A stretch of DNA of 64,000 bases from NCBI GenBank assembly GCA_947462335.1, contig OX381710.1, forward strand, positions 2,976,001 to 3,040,000. The letters are read 5' to 3'. Position 1 is the first letter of the stretch. Every line of letters starts with the position of its first letter. Below the pieces are notes generated by a model. It was not told the origin of the DNA, did not search any database, and saw only the letters and a list, made by a program, of their open reading frames with translations. Shown in pieces: positions 29,475 to 41,001 of the stretch. Origin of the DNA: Harmothoe impar. Lineage: Eukaryota; Annelida; Polychaeta; Phyllodocida; Polynoidae. The position numbers and the translations under genes are program-made.

Positions 29475-29805
29475 CCCATTGCAGCTGATTACAATATGAG
29501 TCAAGTCTCTCAGAATAAATCACCTCAAAAAATAATCCATGAATGAATAAATAAGGAGGCGTCTTTCTCCCTGAATTAACGCCGCCATCTTTCTTCTCTG
29601 AGAGACGGCAACGTGACAGGGGGGGGGGGGTAGCGGGAGGGGGGGAGGGGGTTTGTCTGGGCTGCTACCCTGATGTAGATGCATGCTCCTTTTGCTGCCA
29701 GTTTTGTTGGCGGTATGTTAGGTTTAGGGTGCTTTTGTAGATATCCTATCCCAGGGAACGTTTCTTTGGGTGTCAATATTCTTAAATGGTGAGCTTTGAA
29801 TCACA

Positions 29806-29920
29806 TTTAATCGCGAAGGCCTTTAATTCATCATGGCTTTTGTCATCATGACGCAGGGATGCATTATGTCAACACTCTGGGAGTGTATCGACCTTGTAGG
29901 ATAGCCATGATGCTCATATA
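29806..29920. repeat. Eroded GCATGATGC-family copy
   Basis: TTTGTCATCATGACGCAGGG and GGATAGCCATGATGC are recognisable. Confidence 0.55.
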
Positions 29921-30473
29921 CAGCTGAGCCCTGTACGGCGGGTTATACACGCCAGGGATGAATCATGATTTTGTCTCTGAAAAGGTTAGGTGCTATTTAG
30001 AAGCTTATTCAGTAGGGGGCTCTTTTATAAGAAATTCTGTTGAATATAAGCCAAACAATACATGTAAATACAACCTTTTAACGTTCACGAATACCCTCGT
30101 CAATTGCAAATATAGCACTTTTAAAAAAGATTTCTCCCGAGTCTAAAACCTGGAAGACCTTCAAGGACCTAGAAAGATCTGCCCCCCCTCCCTACACTGT
30201 CAGAAGTTAGTGTAGCTGCACAGCTAAATCCACCGTAGATTTACAGTATAAAAGGAGGTATTTTTGGTTTCCAGTATCACAGACTGTTCCTGAACAGACT
30301 CACCTACTGTAAACACACATAGGCTTACTACAGTAGTCAGTACTGTTGCAGTCCACAATATAATCTACTGTTACCCAATTGCTGTGGTATAACAGGGCAT
30401 TGATGTGAACCAGGTATAAAAAACCCTGAATATGTTTCAACACCCTTTGACATAATGGATTACATTTGAGAAA

Positions 30474-30543
30474 CTTCACTGGGATTAGAACCATCAACCT
30501 TCAGAACCACAGTCCAATGCTCTGCTATCTGAGCTAGCTGGAC
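30474..30543 (-). pseudogene. tRNA-like sequence (His-type anticodon loop)
   Basis: On the minus strand TAGCTCAGATAGCAGAGC is a good A box and TTGGA-CTGTGGT-TCTGA makes an anticodon arm with GTG, but the T stem and acceptor stem do not pair. It is a tRNA-derived fragment, not a gene. Confidence 0.55.
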
Positions 30544-30843
30544 AGTTGTATGGTCCTATGATGAAAAGCCTGCTGATTCCTATGACTGAGGGAGCAGGTA
30601 AGAAAGAGATGCTAGGGACCTTTAGCAAACCTGACTTAGCCCATGTGGCTCTAATAAAGTAATTATGTTCATGCTACTGGGTTCCCCCTTCTCTGTCTCT
30701 ATCTATCTATTTATATAGCTTATACACATACAAGCTCTCTCTCTCCCCTTCTCCTCATGCCTCTCCCTAGCTCTCTTTCCCATTCTCCAACTCCCTGGTG
30801 TCATGTGAATCCAAAAGCTTATTCTGACCATGAGAATATACAG

Positions 30844-30918
30844 CCAGCCCCGCTAGCTCAGTTAGTAGAGCAATGGACCTTGGATCGGAAGGTAGGTAGT
30901 TCGATTCCCGAAGGTGCT
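30844..30918 (+). pseudogene. tRNA-like sequence
   Basis: TAGCTCAGTTAGTAGAGC and AGTTCGATTCCC resemble A and B boxes, but the anticodon, T and acceptor stems do not pair properly. Likely a SINE head or tRNA pseudogene. Confidence 0.55.
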
Positions 30919-31314
30919 AACTTCTTTCGTCTGATAGCTAGTCTAAAATAATGGCATAATAGACACCTACAGTATATAATACCTTAAACAGGAACAGTAT
31001 GGGTACTGTTGGGGATACAGTACCTACTGTAGTGTAGCTGTACAGTATAAACTACTGGAAACCAAAAGTACCTCCTTTTATACTGTGCAGCTACAGCACT
31101 TACTCCTAACAGTGTACCACTGCCTATAGCAGGTTGGCTATTGACTGGGTATTACGGCAGGTGGTAATCAGTCTAATTAGACACTTGTCACTGAGTACAA
31201 CCCAACCCCAGCAATTGATCCGCCTTGATTGACGCCGCTTTCCCCCCGGCCTCTGCCGCTCCCTGCTTTTTATAAGCCTTTGCGGGGTAATCCACTATTC
31301 TCTCTATCGTTTGT

Positions 31315-31487
31315 CACCAGGGCTGCATTCAAACATCATACCGACCCTTTGAGAGTGTCTTAACCTCATAGGGTCGGCATGATGCATGAATGCAGCCCTG
31401 GCGAGTTACTCACCAGGGCTGCACTCATGCATCATGACGACCAAGGGCATGATGCATTAAAGCATTACCCCACCCGTAAAGGGTTAA
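31315..31487. repeat. GCATGATGC-family copy, well preserved
   Basis: Contains a near-perfect inner palindrome GATGCATGAATGCAGCCCTG / CAGGGCTGCACTCATGCATC and the end CCGTAAAGGGTTAA. Confidence 0.85.
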
Positions 31488-32286
31488 CCGACTCCCTTTC
31501 ATGTAGGTTGATGAAGGCGGGTGTGTTTTTATTCCGTAATTAGGTTGTGACTGTAATGTTGGGTTGGTCTCATTATGTAGCACTGCTGGGGGGTGGGGGG
31601 GGGGGTGGGGGTGCACTCATTATTTCTGCACTCTAATGACGCACTCCTTTTTTCTAATTTAACCCTTTAATGACAGGGGTATCTGCCAGAATAAAACCAC
31701 GTCAATAGTGTCATATTTTGCAATTGACGAGGGTATTCTTCATCATCAATAGATCGTGCATGGATACTTATTTCTATATATATATCTTAATATAATTTTT
31801 TGTGAAAGAGTCCTTATAATGATCATCAGACCCTAAAACACTTATGACTTTTTACCCAGCAGATACGGCAGTTGTTCCGAAAGAGACACCAGGAGCCTCT
31901 TTCAGAACAGACTCGTCAGTTGTCATATTGCAATTATCGTCAATATTGCAATATTTGCAATTGACGAGAGTATTTGTAGCTGCAAAATGTGGTATTTACA
32001 TTAATTTTCTATACATTTCTATAGGAAATCTTGTGAAAGAGATTTTACTAGTGGTCATCAAACAGGTTTCGTCACGTCACCATTTGCCTATACGACCACG
32101 TCAGTCGTTCTGAATGAGCCTCCAGGCAGCACACTATCTCGATACCAGGATGTCGTTACAGTTGTTTGTGAAAACAGTACTGAAAGGTAATGCATGATGA
32201 AAGAAGTGTAATACAGTCCCCACGATTCAGTTGGTGAGTGCCTTCACCGTGCTTCGTTATGACGACTATTGAAGGTGAATCTTAGA
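31488..32286. other. Non-coding interval
   Basis: TGCAATTGACGAG(G/A)GTATT occurs near 31719 and 31958 as part of a diverged direct duplication with CATCA(A/G)-rich sequence. No coding support. Confidence 0.45.
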
Positions 32287-32447
32287 AGCAGCATTGGTGC
32301 ATCATGCCGACCCCTAGGGAGAGTCTCAACCCCGTGGGGTGTGCATGACGCATGAATGCAGCAGCAACTCACCAGGGCTGCATCCATGCATCATGACAAC
32401 CAAGGGCATGATGCTGTAATGCATCATGCTGTCCTTGAAGGGTTAAA
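32287..32447. repeat. GCATGATGC-family copy
   Basis: Has GGTGCATCATGCCGACCC, a shortened hairpin loop and the end CTGTCCTTGAAGGGTTAA. Confidence 0.8.
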
Positions 32448-32590
32448 CCTGTTCTACAATGTAGGGTACCGTCTAATCAGGGCTGCACTACTTCGTCTTG
32501 TGCCGACTGACTCCCTTTTTGCTTGCGCTGATTATCTGTCTTACTTTAACTCCTTGCCTATTATCTTTGATGCTACATACATTCTAATCC

Positions 32591-32960
32591 CTCTATTTTT
32601 TTCAAGCACTCACACTTCTGTCTTTATCTGTCTCTCCCCCTGTTTCTGTCCCTCGATCTCTGACTCTCCCCGTCTGTCTGTCTCTCTGTTGTGCTGTCTG
32701 TCTGTCTATCTCTGTGTTTCTGCGTGTCTTTGCGTTTCTGTCTACCTCTGTATGTATGTCTCTGTCTGTCTGTCTCTGTTTCTCTGTCTGTATCTGTCTG
32801 TCTATGTGTGTCTCTCTGTGTGTCTCTCTCGGTGTGTCTCTCTGTCTCTCTCTCTCTGTCTCTCTCTCTATCATTCTCTCTGTCTCTCTCCCTCCCCCTC
32901 CCTCCCTCCCTCCCTCCCTCCCTCCCTTCCTCGTCCCCTTTCTCACTCTCACCCTTTCTC
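32591..32960. repeat. (TCTG)n/(TCTC)n/(CCCT)n compound microsatellite
   Basis: A pyrimidine-rich tract; all frames across it are low-complexity artefacts. Confidence 0.95.
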
Positions 32961-33072
32961 CAGAAGCATGTTCATTAGGTGCGTGGTACTTAAATCTAAC
33001 TGACTACCTTGGATGGCTCACAGATACCACATAATGAGGCTTTAAATGACACTTTGTATCGTTTATTACATC
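32961..33072. repeat. Repeat copy following the first (TCTG)n tract
   Basis: CAGAAGCATGTTCATTAGGTG...GGCTCACAGATACCAC matches 33593-33700 at most positions. Confidence 0.85.
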
Positions 33073-33167
33073 ATCAGGAGCTATGCTAATCAGGTACGGA
33101 TCTAGGGCAGCCAGGACCCCGCCACCCTGGCTTCTTTTTTTGGAAAAGAAATAAGATTGCGGTCTGC

Positions 33168-33578
33168 CTGTCTGAGTCTGTCTCAGTCTGTCTGAGTCTG
33201 TCTCTGTATGTCTCAGTTTGTCTCAGTTTGTCTCTGTCTGTCTCAGTTTGTCTCTGTCTGTCTCAGTTTGTCTCTGTTTGTCTCTGGCTGTCTCTGTCTG
33301 TCTCAGTTTGTCTCTGTCTGTCTCTGTATGTCTCTGTTTGTCTCTGGCTGTCTCTGTCTGTCTCTGTCTGCCTCTGTCTCTGGCTGTCTCTGTCTGTCTC
33401 TGTCTGTCTCTGTCTGTCTGTCTCAGTCTATCTCAGTCTATCTCAGTCTATCTCAGTCTGTCTCTGTATGTCTCTGTCTGTCTGTTTGTCTCTGTTTGTC
33501 TCTGTTTGTCTCTGTTTGTCCCTATATGTCTCAGTCTATCTCAGTATGTCTCTGTCTGTCTGTCTGTCTCTCTCTCTC
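33168..33578. repeat. Second (TCTG/TCTC)n tract
   Basis: About 100 tetranucleotides with CTCAGT variants, followed by the same downstream repeat as the first tract. Confidence 0.95.
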
Positions 33579-33592
33579 ATACCAGAAGCATG

Positions 33593-33700
33593 TTTATTGG
33601 GTGAGTGGTACTTAAACCTAACTGATTACCTCAGATGGCTTACAGATACCACCATAATGAGGCTTTTAATGACACTTCGAATCATTAATTAGGTGACATG
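33593..33700. repeat. Repeat copy following the second (TCTG)n tract
   Basis: Direct copy of 32961-33072. Together with the preceding tract it indicates an old duplication of about 630 bp, or two insertions of one element whose end carries (TCTG)n. Confidence 0.85.
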
Positions 33701-34320
33701 TATTAGCTTTCTAATTTAATTCATGACCTGTACAACTCTTTACATCTGACCCTGCCTGAACTCTCGGGATGTACCTGGAGGCTTTTTCAGAACGCATTTG
33801 TCAGTCGTGAGAATAAAGAGTCCACTATTCCCTCAAACTTGTAAACTGCTTCATATAGGTAAATGAGAATTTCACGTAAGCTACCGATGCATTTCTTCAC
33901 TGGCGAAAATTCCTTTACAAAGACATACTTACCCAAAATTTCTAAAGAGAAAGGGTGTTAAATACCTTGCGGCACTAAATAGTGGCCAGGGGTATTACTG
34001 TGAACGTAGATATTTTCATGTTTATACATTTTCGCGTATTTGCTGAAAAGTATCATTTCACGTGTATCTATATTCACAATTTCTGGACTGTAGCAGTTGT
34101 ATAACTATACTGGATAAATGTTCGCTTTGGACATATTTAAAATCCTCGAAATCCCTGAAAATATGTCAAGCGTGAGATAACATATGTTTACACTATGGCA
34201 ACATAATTTGGCAGATATGAGGTGGTCGTGGTGTAGACAGGAGAGCTATGTGTGTGTGTCTAGTGTGTGGGTGGAGGTGTGAGGCTGCCTCAGGTTACAA
34301 GCTATAGCCTTGTAATGGCA
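33701..34320. other. Non-coding interval
   Basis: AT-rich, no supported element or gene. Confidence 0.4.
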
Positions 34321-34324
34321 GCAG

Positions 34325-34475
34325 AGGGCTGTAATGCACAATGCCATTCTGTTGCTTTGATATATGAATGTATCCCTAATAGATTACTTCCCCATGCTGC
34401 ATTTATGCATCATGCTGATGTGATGCGCAAAGGCATCATGTATGAGCTCTCACCTATGAAGCATTGTGAGCAGAT
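34325..34475. repeat. Eroded GCATGATGC-family copy
   Basis: TATATGAATGTATCCC, CATGCTGCATTTATGCATCATGCTGA and AAAGGCATCATG remain. Confidence 0.6.
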
Positions 34476-34983
34476 GAGGACAAATACCAATGACAGTCTT
34501 TGCAAAAACCTTTTTCATACCACAGGAGATTCAGTCCTGCAAAGTGTCAATGTCTGATTTTGTGACAGGACCGGCTAGCCTTTTCGGGCGTCAGGATAGC
34601 TACATATCTGACATCTTCTGGACCGGTGGGATCTTAAAGGGGCATTCTCACCACTAGCAATTAGCAGATTAGAACAGTACTAGGATTGTGAGTGGGAAAC
34701 GCTCGGTGAGAAGGCTACTTTAAGCAGACACTGCCACTGTCCTGCATGTTTTCACAAAGACTACTATGACACGTTGAGACATGTTGCTGTGCTTAAAGGG
34801 TTAATCCCGCCAGCACAGTAAGGCAGTAGCAGCAGCGGGGTATCATGTGACCCGCTCCTGTCGTATATTGCACCCACAAAATGACAGGCCTTGATTACTC
34901 TGGGCATTGGGGGAGGATGTAGGGGGGGGAGTGTGTGTGGAAGGGTGGAAGGGTGGAAGGGGGGGGGGTTCTAGCCAGACTCC

Positions 34984-35494
34984 TGCTTCAAATAGGTGAG
35001 GGTTCTTGTGGTACCTGGTCTTGTTTAGACTGCTACCATAGATAGGTAAGGGTCCTGATGGTACGTAGTCCAGGACCCAAACTGTCACACTTATGTAAGA
35101 GGTATGTTGATACCTATTTTTGCAAATATTCCAAACATCTAGGAGAGTGACCTGGTGGTACCTGCACAGTCGCTTACCACAACTAGGAAAGGGCCCTAGT
35201 GGCATCTAGTCCTGCCAATACTCCTACCACAACTAGGTTGCTTCAAATAGGTGAGGGTTCTTGTGGTACCTGGTCTTGTTTAGACTGCTACCATAGATAG
35301 GTAAGGGTCCTGATGGTACGTAGTCCAGGACCCAAACTGTCACACTTATGTAAGAGGTATGTTGATACCTATTTTTGCAAATATTCCAAACATCTAGGAG
35401 AGTGACCTGGTGGTACCTGCACAGTCGCTTACCACAACTAGGAAAGGGCCCTAGTGGCATCTAGTCCTGCCAATACTCCTACCACAACTAGGTT
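34984..35494. repeat. Exact tandem duplication of 255 bp
   Basis: Two copies, 34984-35238 and 35239-35493, appear identical by eye. Each contains degenerate AACTAGG(T/A)AAGGG and CCTGGTGGTACCT sub-units that continue to about 35780. Confidence 0.9.
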
Positions 35495-35780
35495 AGGATC
35501 CTGGTGGTACCTAGTCCTGCCATGGCCCCTGTCACTTCTAGGCAAGGGTCCTGGCAGTACCTAGTCCTACCAAGGCTCCCGTTACAACTAGGTAAGGGTA
35601 CCTGCTCCTGTACAGAATCCTAGGTTAGGGCCCAAATCGTACCTCATTATGCACATATTCTTGTAACAATGATTTTAAGGTTTCAGCATCTAGTTTCTAG
35701 CATCTAGGTTCTAGCATCTACTGCTATCTAATCTAAGTAAGGGTTCTTGTGGTACCTAGTCCTTCCCAGACTCCGCCCTT
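35495..35780. repeat. Degenerate minisatellite, CTAGGTAAGGGTCCTGGTGG type
   Basis: Diverged units of roughly 50-60 bp continue from the 255-bp duplication. Confidence 0.7.
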
Positions 35781-36127
35781 AACTTGGTTAAAGCCAACAT
35801 AGTACTTCTGTTTTGGGTTGGAAGCAGGCGGGTTGTCGTAAATTAACTATGCTTGTAAAATATGGTGGGAGAATGAAAGGCTGTCATATCCATAGGGTAT
35901 CACCTACAAAATGGTGAAGGTACAGTCAGGACTGTACACACCCGCAGTAGGATGGGGTCCTGCATGGTAAACCCCCAGCCTGCTGTAGCTGGATGTGTCT
36001 CAGTGTAAAGCCTACCTCCTTTTTCCGCCTGGATTGGCTCGGGTTAAGCCGAGAGAGACAAATGTGGTCCTTGTGTTTGTGGTAATAGTGGATGGAGGAA
36101 CTGAGTAGTTGTAGTGGCTTTATGCTT

Positions 36128-36367
36128 TAACCCTTTAAGAGTGGCATAATGCATTAGTACATCATGGGCTTGGTCAACATGATGCATGAATACAACACTG
36201 GTGAGTAGCTCACCGGGGCTGCATTCAAGAATTATACCGATCCTGGGGGGTCGAAACACCCCTGAAGGGTCGGCACGATGCACCAATGCAGTTCCGGTGA
36301 GTTACTCACCAGGGCTGCATTGATGCATCCTGACGAGTAATGTCACTATTCAGCAAAAAGCTGTCCT
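36128..36367. repeat. GCATGATGC-family copy, first of a tandem pair
   Basis: Begins TAACCCTTTAAGAGTGGCAT and carries both hairpins. Confidence 0.85.
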
Positions 36368-36562
36368 TAACCCTTTAAGGACGGCATAATGCCTTAATGA
36401 ATCATGGCCTTGGTCAACATGATGCATGAATAGAACCCTGGTGAGTAGCTCACCAGGGCTGCATTCAAGCATCATGTCGACCCTGTGGGGTTAAGACATC
36501 CCCAAGGGTTGGCATGATGCACCAATGCAGTTCCAGTGAGTTACTCGCCGTCCTTAAAGGGT
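36368..36562. repeat. GCATGATGC-family copy, second of a tandem pair
   Basis: Begins TTAACCCTTTAAGGACGGCA and ends CGTCCTTAAAGGGTTAA. It follows the first copy directly, and the two share the rare variant CAACATGATGCATGAATA. Confidence 0.85.
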
Positions 36563-36572
36563 TAATACTCAA

Positions 36573-36740
36573 TACACAGCCAAAAATGATTATCTCATTT
36601 CAGGAAAATAAGATAATTAAACTGGCGGACAAATGACTTGTTTTAAGAAAAATCATTTTCTCAAAACTAGTCACTTGTCTGCCCGGCGAGTTTATTTATC
36701 TTACTTTCTTGAAATGAGATTAAAAAAAGTTTTCTGTGTA
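36573..36740. mobile_element. TA-flanked miniature element with ATCTCATTTC arms
   Basis: Ends CACAGCCAAAAA and AAAAAGTTTTCTGTG are flanked by TA. Long arms ATCTCATTTCAGGAAA and TTTCTTGAAATGAGAT fold on each other, as do ACTGGCGGACAAATGACTTG and its complement. Confidence 0.85.
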
Positions 36741-37359
36741 GACTCAATGGGAATCTGTAACCCAGACAGTAGGGTCGGGTCACATTGTAACACTCATATT
36801 CATAGCAGGCTCTTCTTGTTCGATAACACTGAGCCATAATGCTTACACCGGAAGAAATGTAGTGTTAGGTTACATTGTAATGGCATTTTTGTTCTGAAAT
36901 AACCCTGAGTTCAATAGTACGGCTCTATACAGATACAGATACAAATACAGATATGTCAGTTGATATCAGGTAATATAAAGATCTGGTTCTAAAACATACA
37001 GGCATTTTCTCTGTTTTTACTAGATCAATATCAATCAAATTTATTTCAAATCAGCCCTTCGGCTATGGCGGCAGTCACATCAAATGATTGTTAAAAATAT
37101 CCACTGAATCATGCTTGAATTTGGAGTAGATCAATGATGTTTGTTAGAAAGATCAATATCGCCACAAGACGGGAAGTAGTTGGGTCAACAAACCAATATC
37201 ATAAACAAGTCCATGCCCCAGAGAGGAAATCATTACACAAAGAATCGTCAATAGAACAAAAAAAAAAAAATCGATCTATCTAATAATAGACACACAGACA
37301 CGGGGATAACCCCACTGTTTTAACATCCCCTTGGGGGGGTGTTCAGTGCCCGATTTTAA
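36741..37359. other. Non-coding interval
   Basis: Contains AGATACAGATACAAATACAG near 36934 and a poly-A run at 37257-37271 followed by TCGATCTATC. No gene supported. Confidence 0.4.
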
Positions 37360-37362
37360 CTC

Positions 37363-37601
37363 TTTACGGACGGCATGTTGCTAAAGGATGACATTTGTCG
37401 TCATCAATACAGACCCTGGTGAGTAACTCGTGGGTGCTGCATTGGTGCATCATGCTGACCCTTTAGGTGTGTATTAACCTCATAGGGTCAGCATGATGCT
37501 TGAATGCAGCACTGGTGAGCTACTCGCTAGGGCTGCATTCATGCATCATGACGACCAAGGGCATCGTGCAATAAGGCATGATGTTGTCCTTAAAGGGTCA
37601 A
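37363..37601. repeat. GCATGATGC-family copy
   Basis: Both hairpins and the end GTTGTCCTTAAAGGGTCAA are clear. Confidence 0.8.
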
Positions 37602-37855
37602 CTGGAGTAAATAAACATGTAGGGGAGTCAGGAGGGGGTCAGGGAGTGGATTGCTCTCCAAGCAGATTCTTACATCCTGACTGCTGTCCCTACATTTGCT
37701 ACATTTCTGCTGGAGATTGCATTAATAGTTACCTCGCTTCGGTCAAGATAGCCATAATGAGGAGGCACCTTTTATTTCTCTGACAATTGAAATTATCGGT
37801 CACTTCAAAACTATATGGATTTATGTTGAATGTCCTGATTGCTAAGCTAGTATAC

Positions 37856-38105
37856 TCCTTTAAGGACGGCATAATGCTTTAATGCATCAGGCCCCTGGTC
37901 GTCATGATGCATGAATGCAGCCCTGGCTTGTAACTTGTTGGTGCTGCATTCAAGCATCATGCCGACCCTAAAGGATGAGACACTCCCAAAGGGTCAGCAT
38001 GATTGAGTTGTACAGGTCCATGGCATGATGGATCAATGCAGCGCTGACACGTTTTCATGTCGACAAATGTTAGTTTTTAGCGAGGTGCCGGCCTTGAATG
38101 GATAC
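37856..38105. repeat. GCATGATGC-family copy
   Basis: Starts CTTTAAGGACGGCATAATGC and ends GGTGCCGGCCTTGAATGGAT. Confidence 0.8.
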
Positions 38106-38189
38106 ATACCCTGCACTTAATCAAAAATCCAAAATAATCTAAATCCTCTAATTTACCGTACATTTAGAAAATAGCTAGACACAGCTCCA

Positions 38190-39215
38190 ATTATTTGAGA
38201 CCCCTGTGCTCATTCAAGGCACCAAGACAGGCGGTAATTGCTGCCAAATACAAATAGTCTGACAAAGATGGCAGGTATCAACAGTCTAAAAGAATAGTTA
38301 ACAGGATTTATGCCCTTATCTGAGACCCCTGCGCTCATTCATGGCGCTATGGTAGGTGACAAATGCAGTGAATGGACAGGCAACAGACTGTGCGCAGGAG
38401 AGATGTTCCGACAGGACACCCGCTTAACTAATAACCAATACAAAAGCTGTGGTGGGAGAGCGTAGAGTGGTGCTTTGGGGAAAATAATCAGGATTCATGC
38501 TCTTATTTGAGACCCCTGTGCTTATTCAAGGTACTATGGCAGGTGACAGATGTCGTGAATGGACGAACAACAGACTGTTCCCACAGGAGACCCGCTTAAC
38601 TAATAACCTATACAAAAGCTCTGGTGGGAGAGCGTAGAGTGGTGGTTCAGGAAAAATTATCAACAGGATTCATGCTCTTATTAGAGACCCCTGCACTTAT
38701 TAAAGGTGCTATAGCAGGTGACAGGTGCTGCGAACAGACAAACAACTGACTGTTCCCACAGAAGACCCGCTTAACTAATAATCAATACAAAAGCTCTGCT
38801 GGAAGAGTGCAAAGTGGTGGTTCAGGAAAAATAATCAACAGGATTTATGCTCTTATTTGAGGCCCCTGCGCTCATTCAAGGTACTTTGGCAGGTGACAAG
38901 TGCTACAAATGGACAAACAACAGACTTTGTGTAGGAGAGCTGTTCCCATCGGAGAGCTGTTGAGCTAATAACTAACAAAAGCTCAGCCTGGAGAGTGCAG
39001 AGTCGTGGTTAGGAAAAATAATTAACAGGATTCATGCTCTTATTAGAGACCCCTGCACTTATTAAAGGTGCTATAGCAGGTGACAGATGCTGCAAACAGA
39101 CAAACAACTGACTGTTCCCACAGAAGATCCGCTTAACTAATAATCAACACAAAACCTCTGCTGGGAGAGTGTTGAGTGGTGGTTCGGGAAAAATAATCAA
39201 CAGGATTTATGTGAA
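38190..39215. repeat. Tandem array, unit about 175 bp
   Basis: Six diverged units containing GAGACCCCTG(T/C)(G/A)CT(C/T)ATTCAAGG, GGCAGGTGACA, CCGCTTAACTAATAA and GGTGG(T)TTCAGGAAAAATAATCAACAGGA. Units alternate slightly in length. Confidence 0.85.
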
Positions 39216-40774
39216 CGGAGCCCGTAGAGAGACATTCACAGAAATGTGCCCCCGGGACAGCTGCGAGGACCGGCAGCCGGGAACCAGTGTAATGCATGCA
39301 GATTGAACGACCCATAAAACAACGCCCGGGTTTTTATCTATTTATTATTTGTGTTTTATTGCTATTTGTTTTGCGGAATATTGGGAAATCTTGTTTCTAA
39401 TCACACGAGTGTGCGGGAATTGACTTATGGAGGTGTTCGGGGTAAAATAGGGGACGACAGGGGAGTGGTTTTGGCCTCCAGAGCTCCGGGGCTTGGTTTT
39501 ACTACGATACAAGTGATAATCATTTTGCTTTCAATCAATATAAATGGGGCTGGTTATGGGGAACATGTTGTCAGTGGACCTTGTCTGACGTGGTTATTTT
39601 ACATGTAAATATGGTTGGGTTTATGAATTCGCTCCACTACTTTCAGATAACTCTCTCGCCTTGGTTATTTGACAGGGAAAGCTTAGTTTTAAAAGAGGAC
39701 TTTTCGTATCAAATATGATAAGATGATTTGAAGGAAGGAAGGAAGGAATAGGAAATATGTAATTTTGAAAATAGTATTTATTTATAAGAACATGCCGTTT
39801 CATTAACCATCTCTAACTAACATGTCCTGTTTCATGTACACATTTGTATATGATTATAGGTATCTTTTCACCCAGTACATGTACATCTGCACATCCCCTA
39901 ATAAGCGCACACCTTCATTTTGGGCCGATTTTAGACTACAAAAACCCAAAACATGTCACATTCTGGGCCTAAATAAACTTTAAGCTACTAGACACTTGTT
40001 TAGAATAATTTGTTGTTACATTGAATGTCAGACTGCAACAGCAGAGAAATTGGGAAAAAGGGTGGGGGGGTGCGCTTAATAGAATTAGATTAAGTTAGTT
40101 TTATTTTGGCTTAAAGGGAGAGAGAGACAGGCTAAGATGTAATAGATATATAATCATGGACCACTCTCACGTACCTCTATCTATTAGTTGCTGTTATTGT
40201 ACTGGTGGAGGAAATGGTGAAATGAATCGTAAAAACATTATTCATTAAAAACTGCAAAATTTATAGAAGGGATAAAAAAAGGGAATATGAAATGGAAACA
40301 TTACCCCCAGGTTACAAAGAGGTGAGGTGCGGTGAGTTGGAACAATTTAGTTACGGCTGATGGAATCTGCAGAATTGGGGTAATTATCAAATCAGGCTAC
40401 CCCACCCCCGACCCCACCCCCTGAATAGCCAGACGGAACAGGTGGGGCACTAGGCCTTACATGGGTCAGTAACCCTCAGTACCCCCTGCCACCCCCCTCT
40501 AACACACTATACACACTGAGGCATATTAAAGCTGGGCCATCAGGGAACAAGTTCAGCATTTCCCATACATAGACTAAAATAACAGTTCCACCAGAAGGCA
40601 GCAGTGTTTGGACAGGGAGCCATGAGCATTGTCCAGCTACAACATATTCACCTTATATTGTGCCTGTAAGAACTGAGCTCCCAGCCCTTAAGAGCCCTCT
40701 TGTGATTCAAAACTGAACTATATCCAAAGGTGCTTTTGGCCTCACTTCAACCATGATTGTCAAGCTTTAATGTA
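39216..40774. other. Non-coding interval
   Basis: Only a short (GGAA)n at 39733-39748 and G- or C-rich phrases are seen; no gene supported. Confidence 0.4.
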
Positions 40775-41001
40775 CCGTAAAACCTCATATATAGGCTGCG
40801 GCCCAGATCCCCAATGCGGCTTATAGGATCGGGCCAGAATCTGAGTGTGGCTTATATGCGAGTTATTGCTGCTATGATACATTACAAAAGTCGCAATAAT
40901 CAGATTGCTAGTGCAGCTTATATGATTGGCCAAAAGTTGGCTAGTGCTAGTTGGCTAGTGCGGCTTATATGCGAGTTAGGTTTATATGCGAGGTTTTACG
41001 G
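40775..41001. mobile_element. TA-flanked CCGTAAAACC miniature element
   Basis: CCGTAAAACCTC at the left and GAGGTTTTACGG at the right, flanked by TA. Internal GTG(C/T)GGCTTATATG(C)GAGTTA units. The ends resemble pogo/Tigger-type miniature elements. Confidence 0.85.

Larger units (their letters stand above)
30195..31114. mobile_element. 920-bp TA-flanked inverted-repeat element with tRNA-like segments
   Basis: Ends are CACTGTCAGAAGT and ACTCCTAACAGTG, flanked by TA on both sides. Subterminal inverted copies of ACAGTATAAAAGGAGGTA and GGTTTCCAGTA are clear. The interior holds two tRNA-like sequences in opposite orientation. No transposase frame; a non-autonomous Tc1/mariner-like element is suggested by the TA. 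Confidence 0.75.

Noticed and set aside
30844..30918. Functional tRNA gene
   Set aside because: A and B boxes are present but the acceptor, T and anticodon stems do not form; kept only as tRNA-like.
32356..33692. Several frames of 95-215 codons over the (TCTG)n and (TCTC)n tracts
   Set aside because: Runs of Ser/Leu/Cys/Val or Arg/Glu/Thr are forced by the tetranucleotide repeat in every frame on both strands; no domain or start context supports a gene.
36044..36286. Frames within GCATGATGC-family copies (for example 36044, 37493, 54740, 60046, 60246)
   Set aside because: The same MHHADPLG- or ECSPGELLARA-like peptides recur wherever the repeat occurs; the repeat, not a protein, is conserved.
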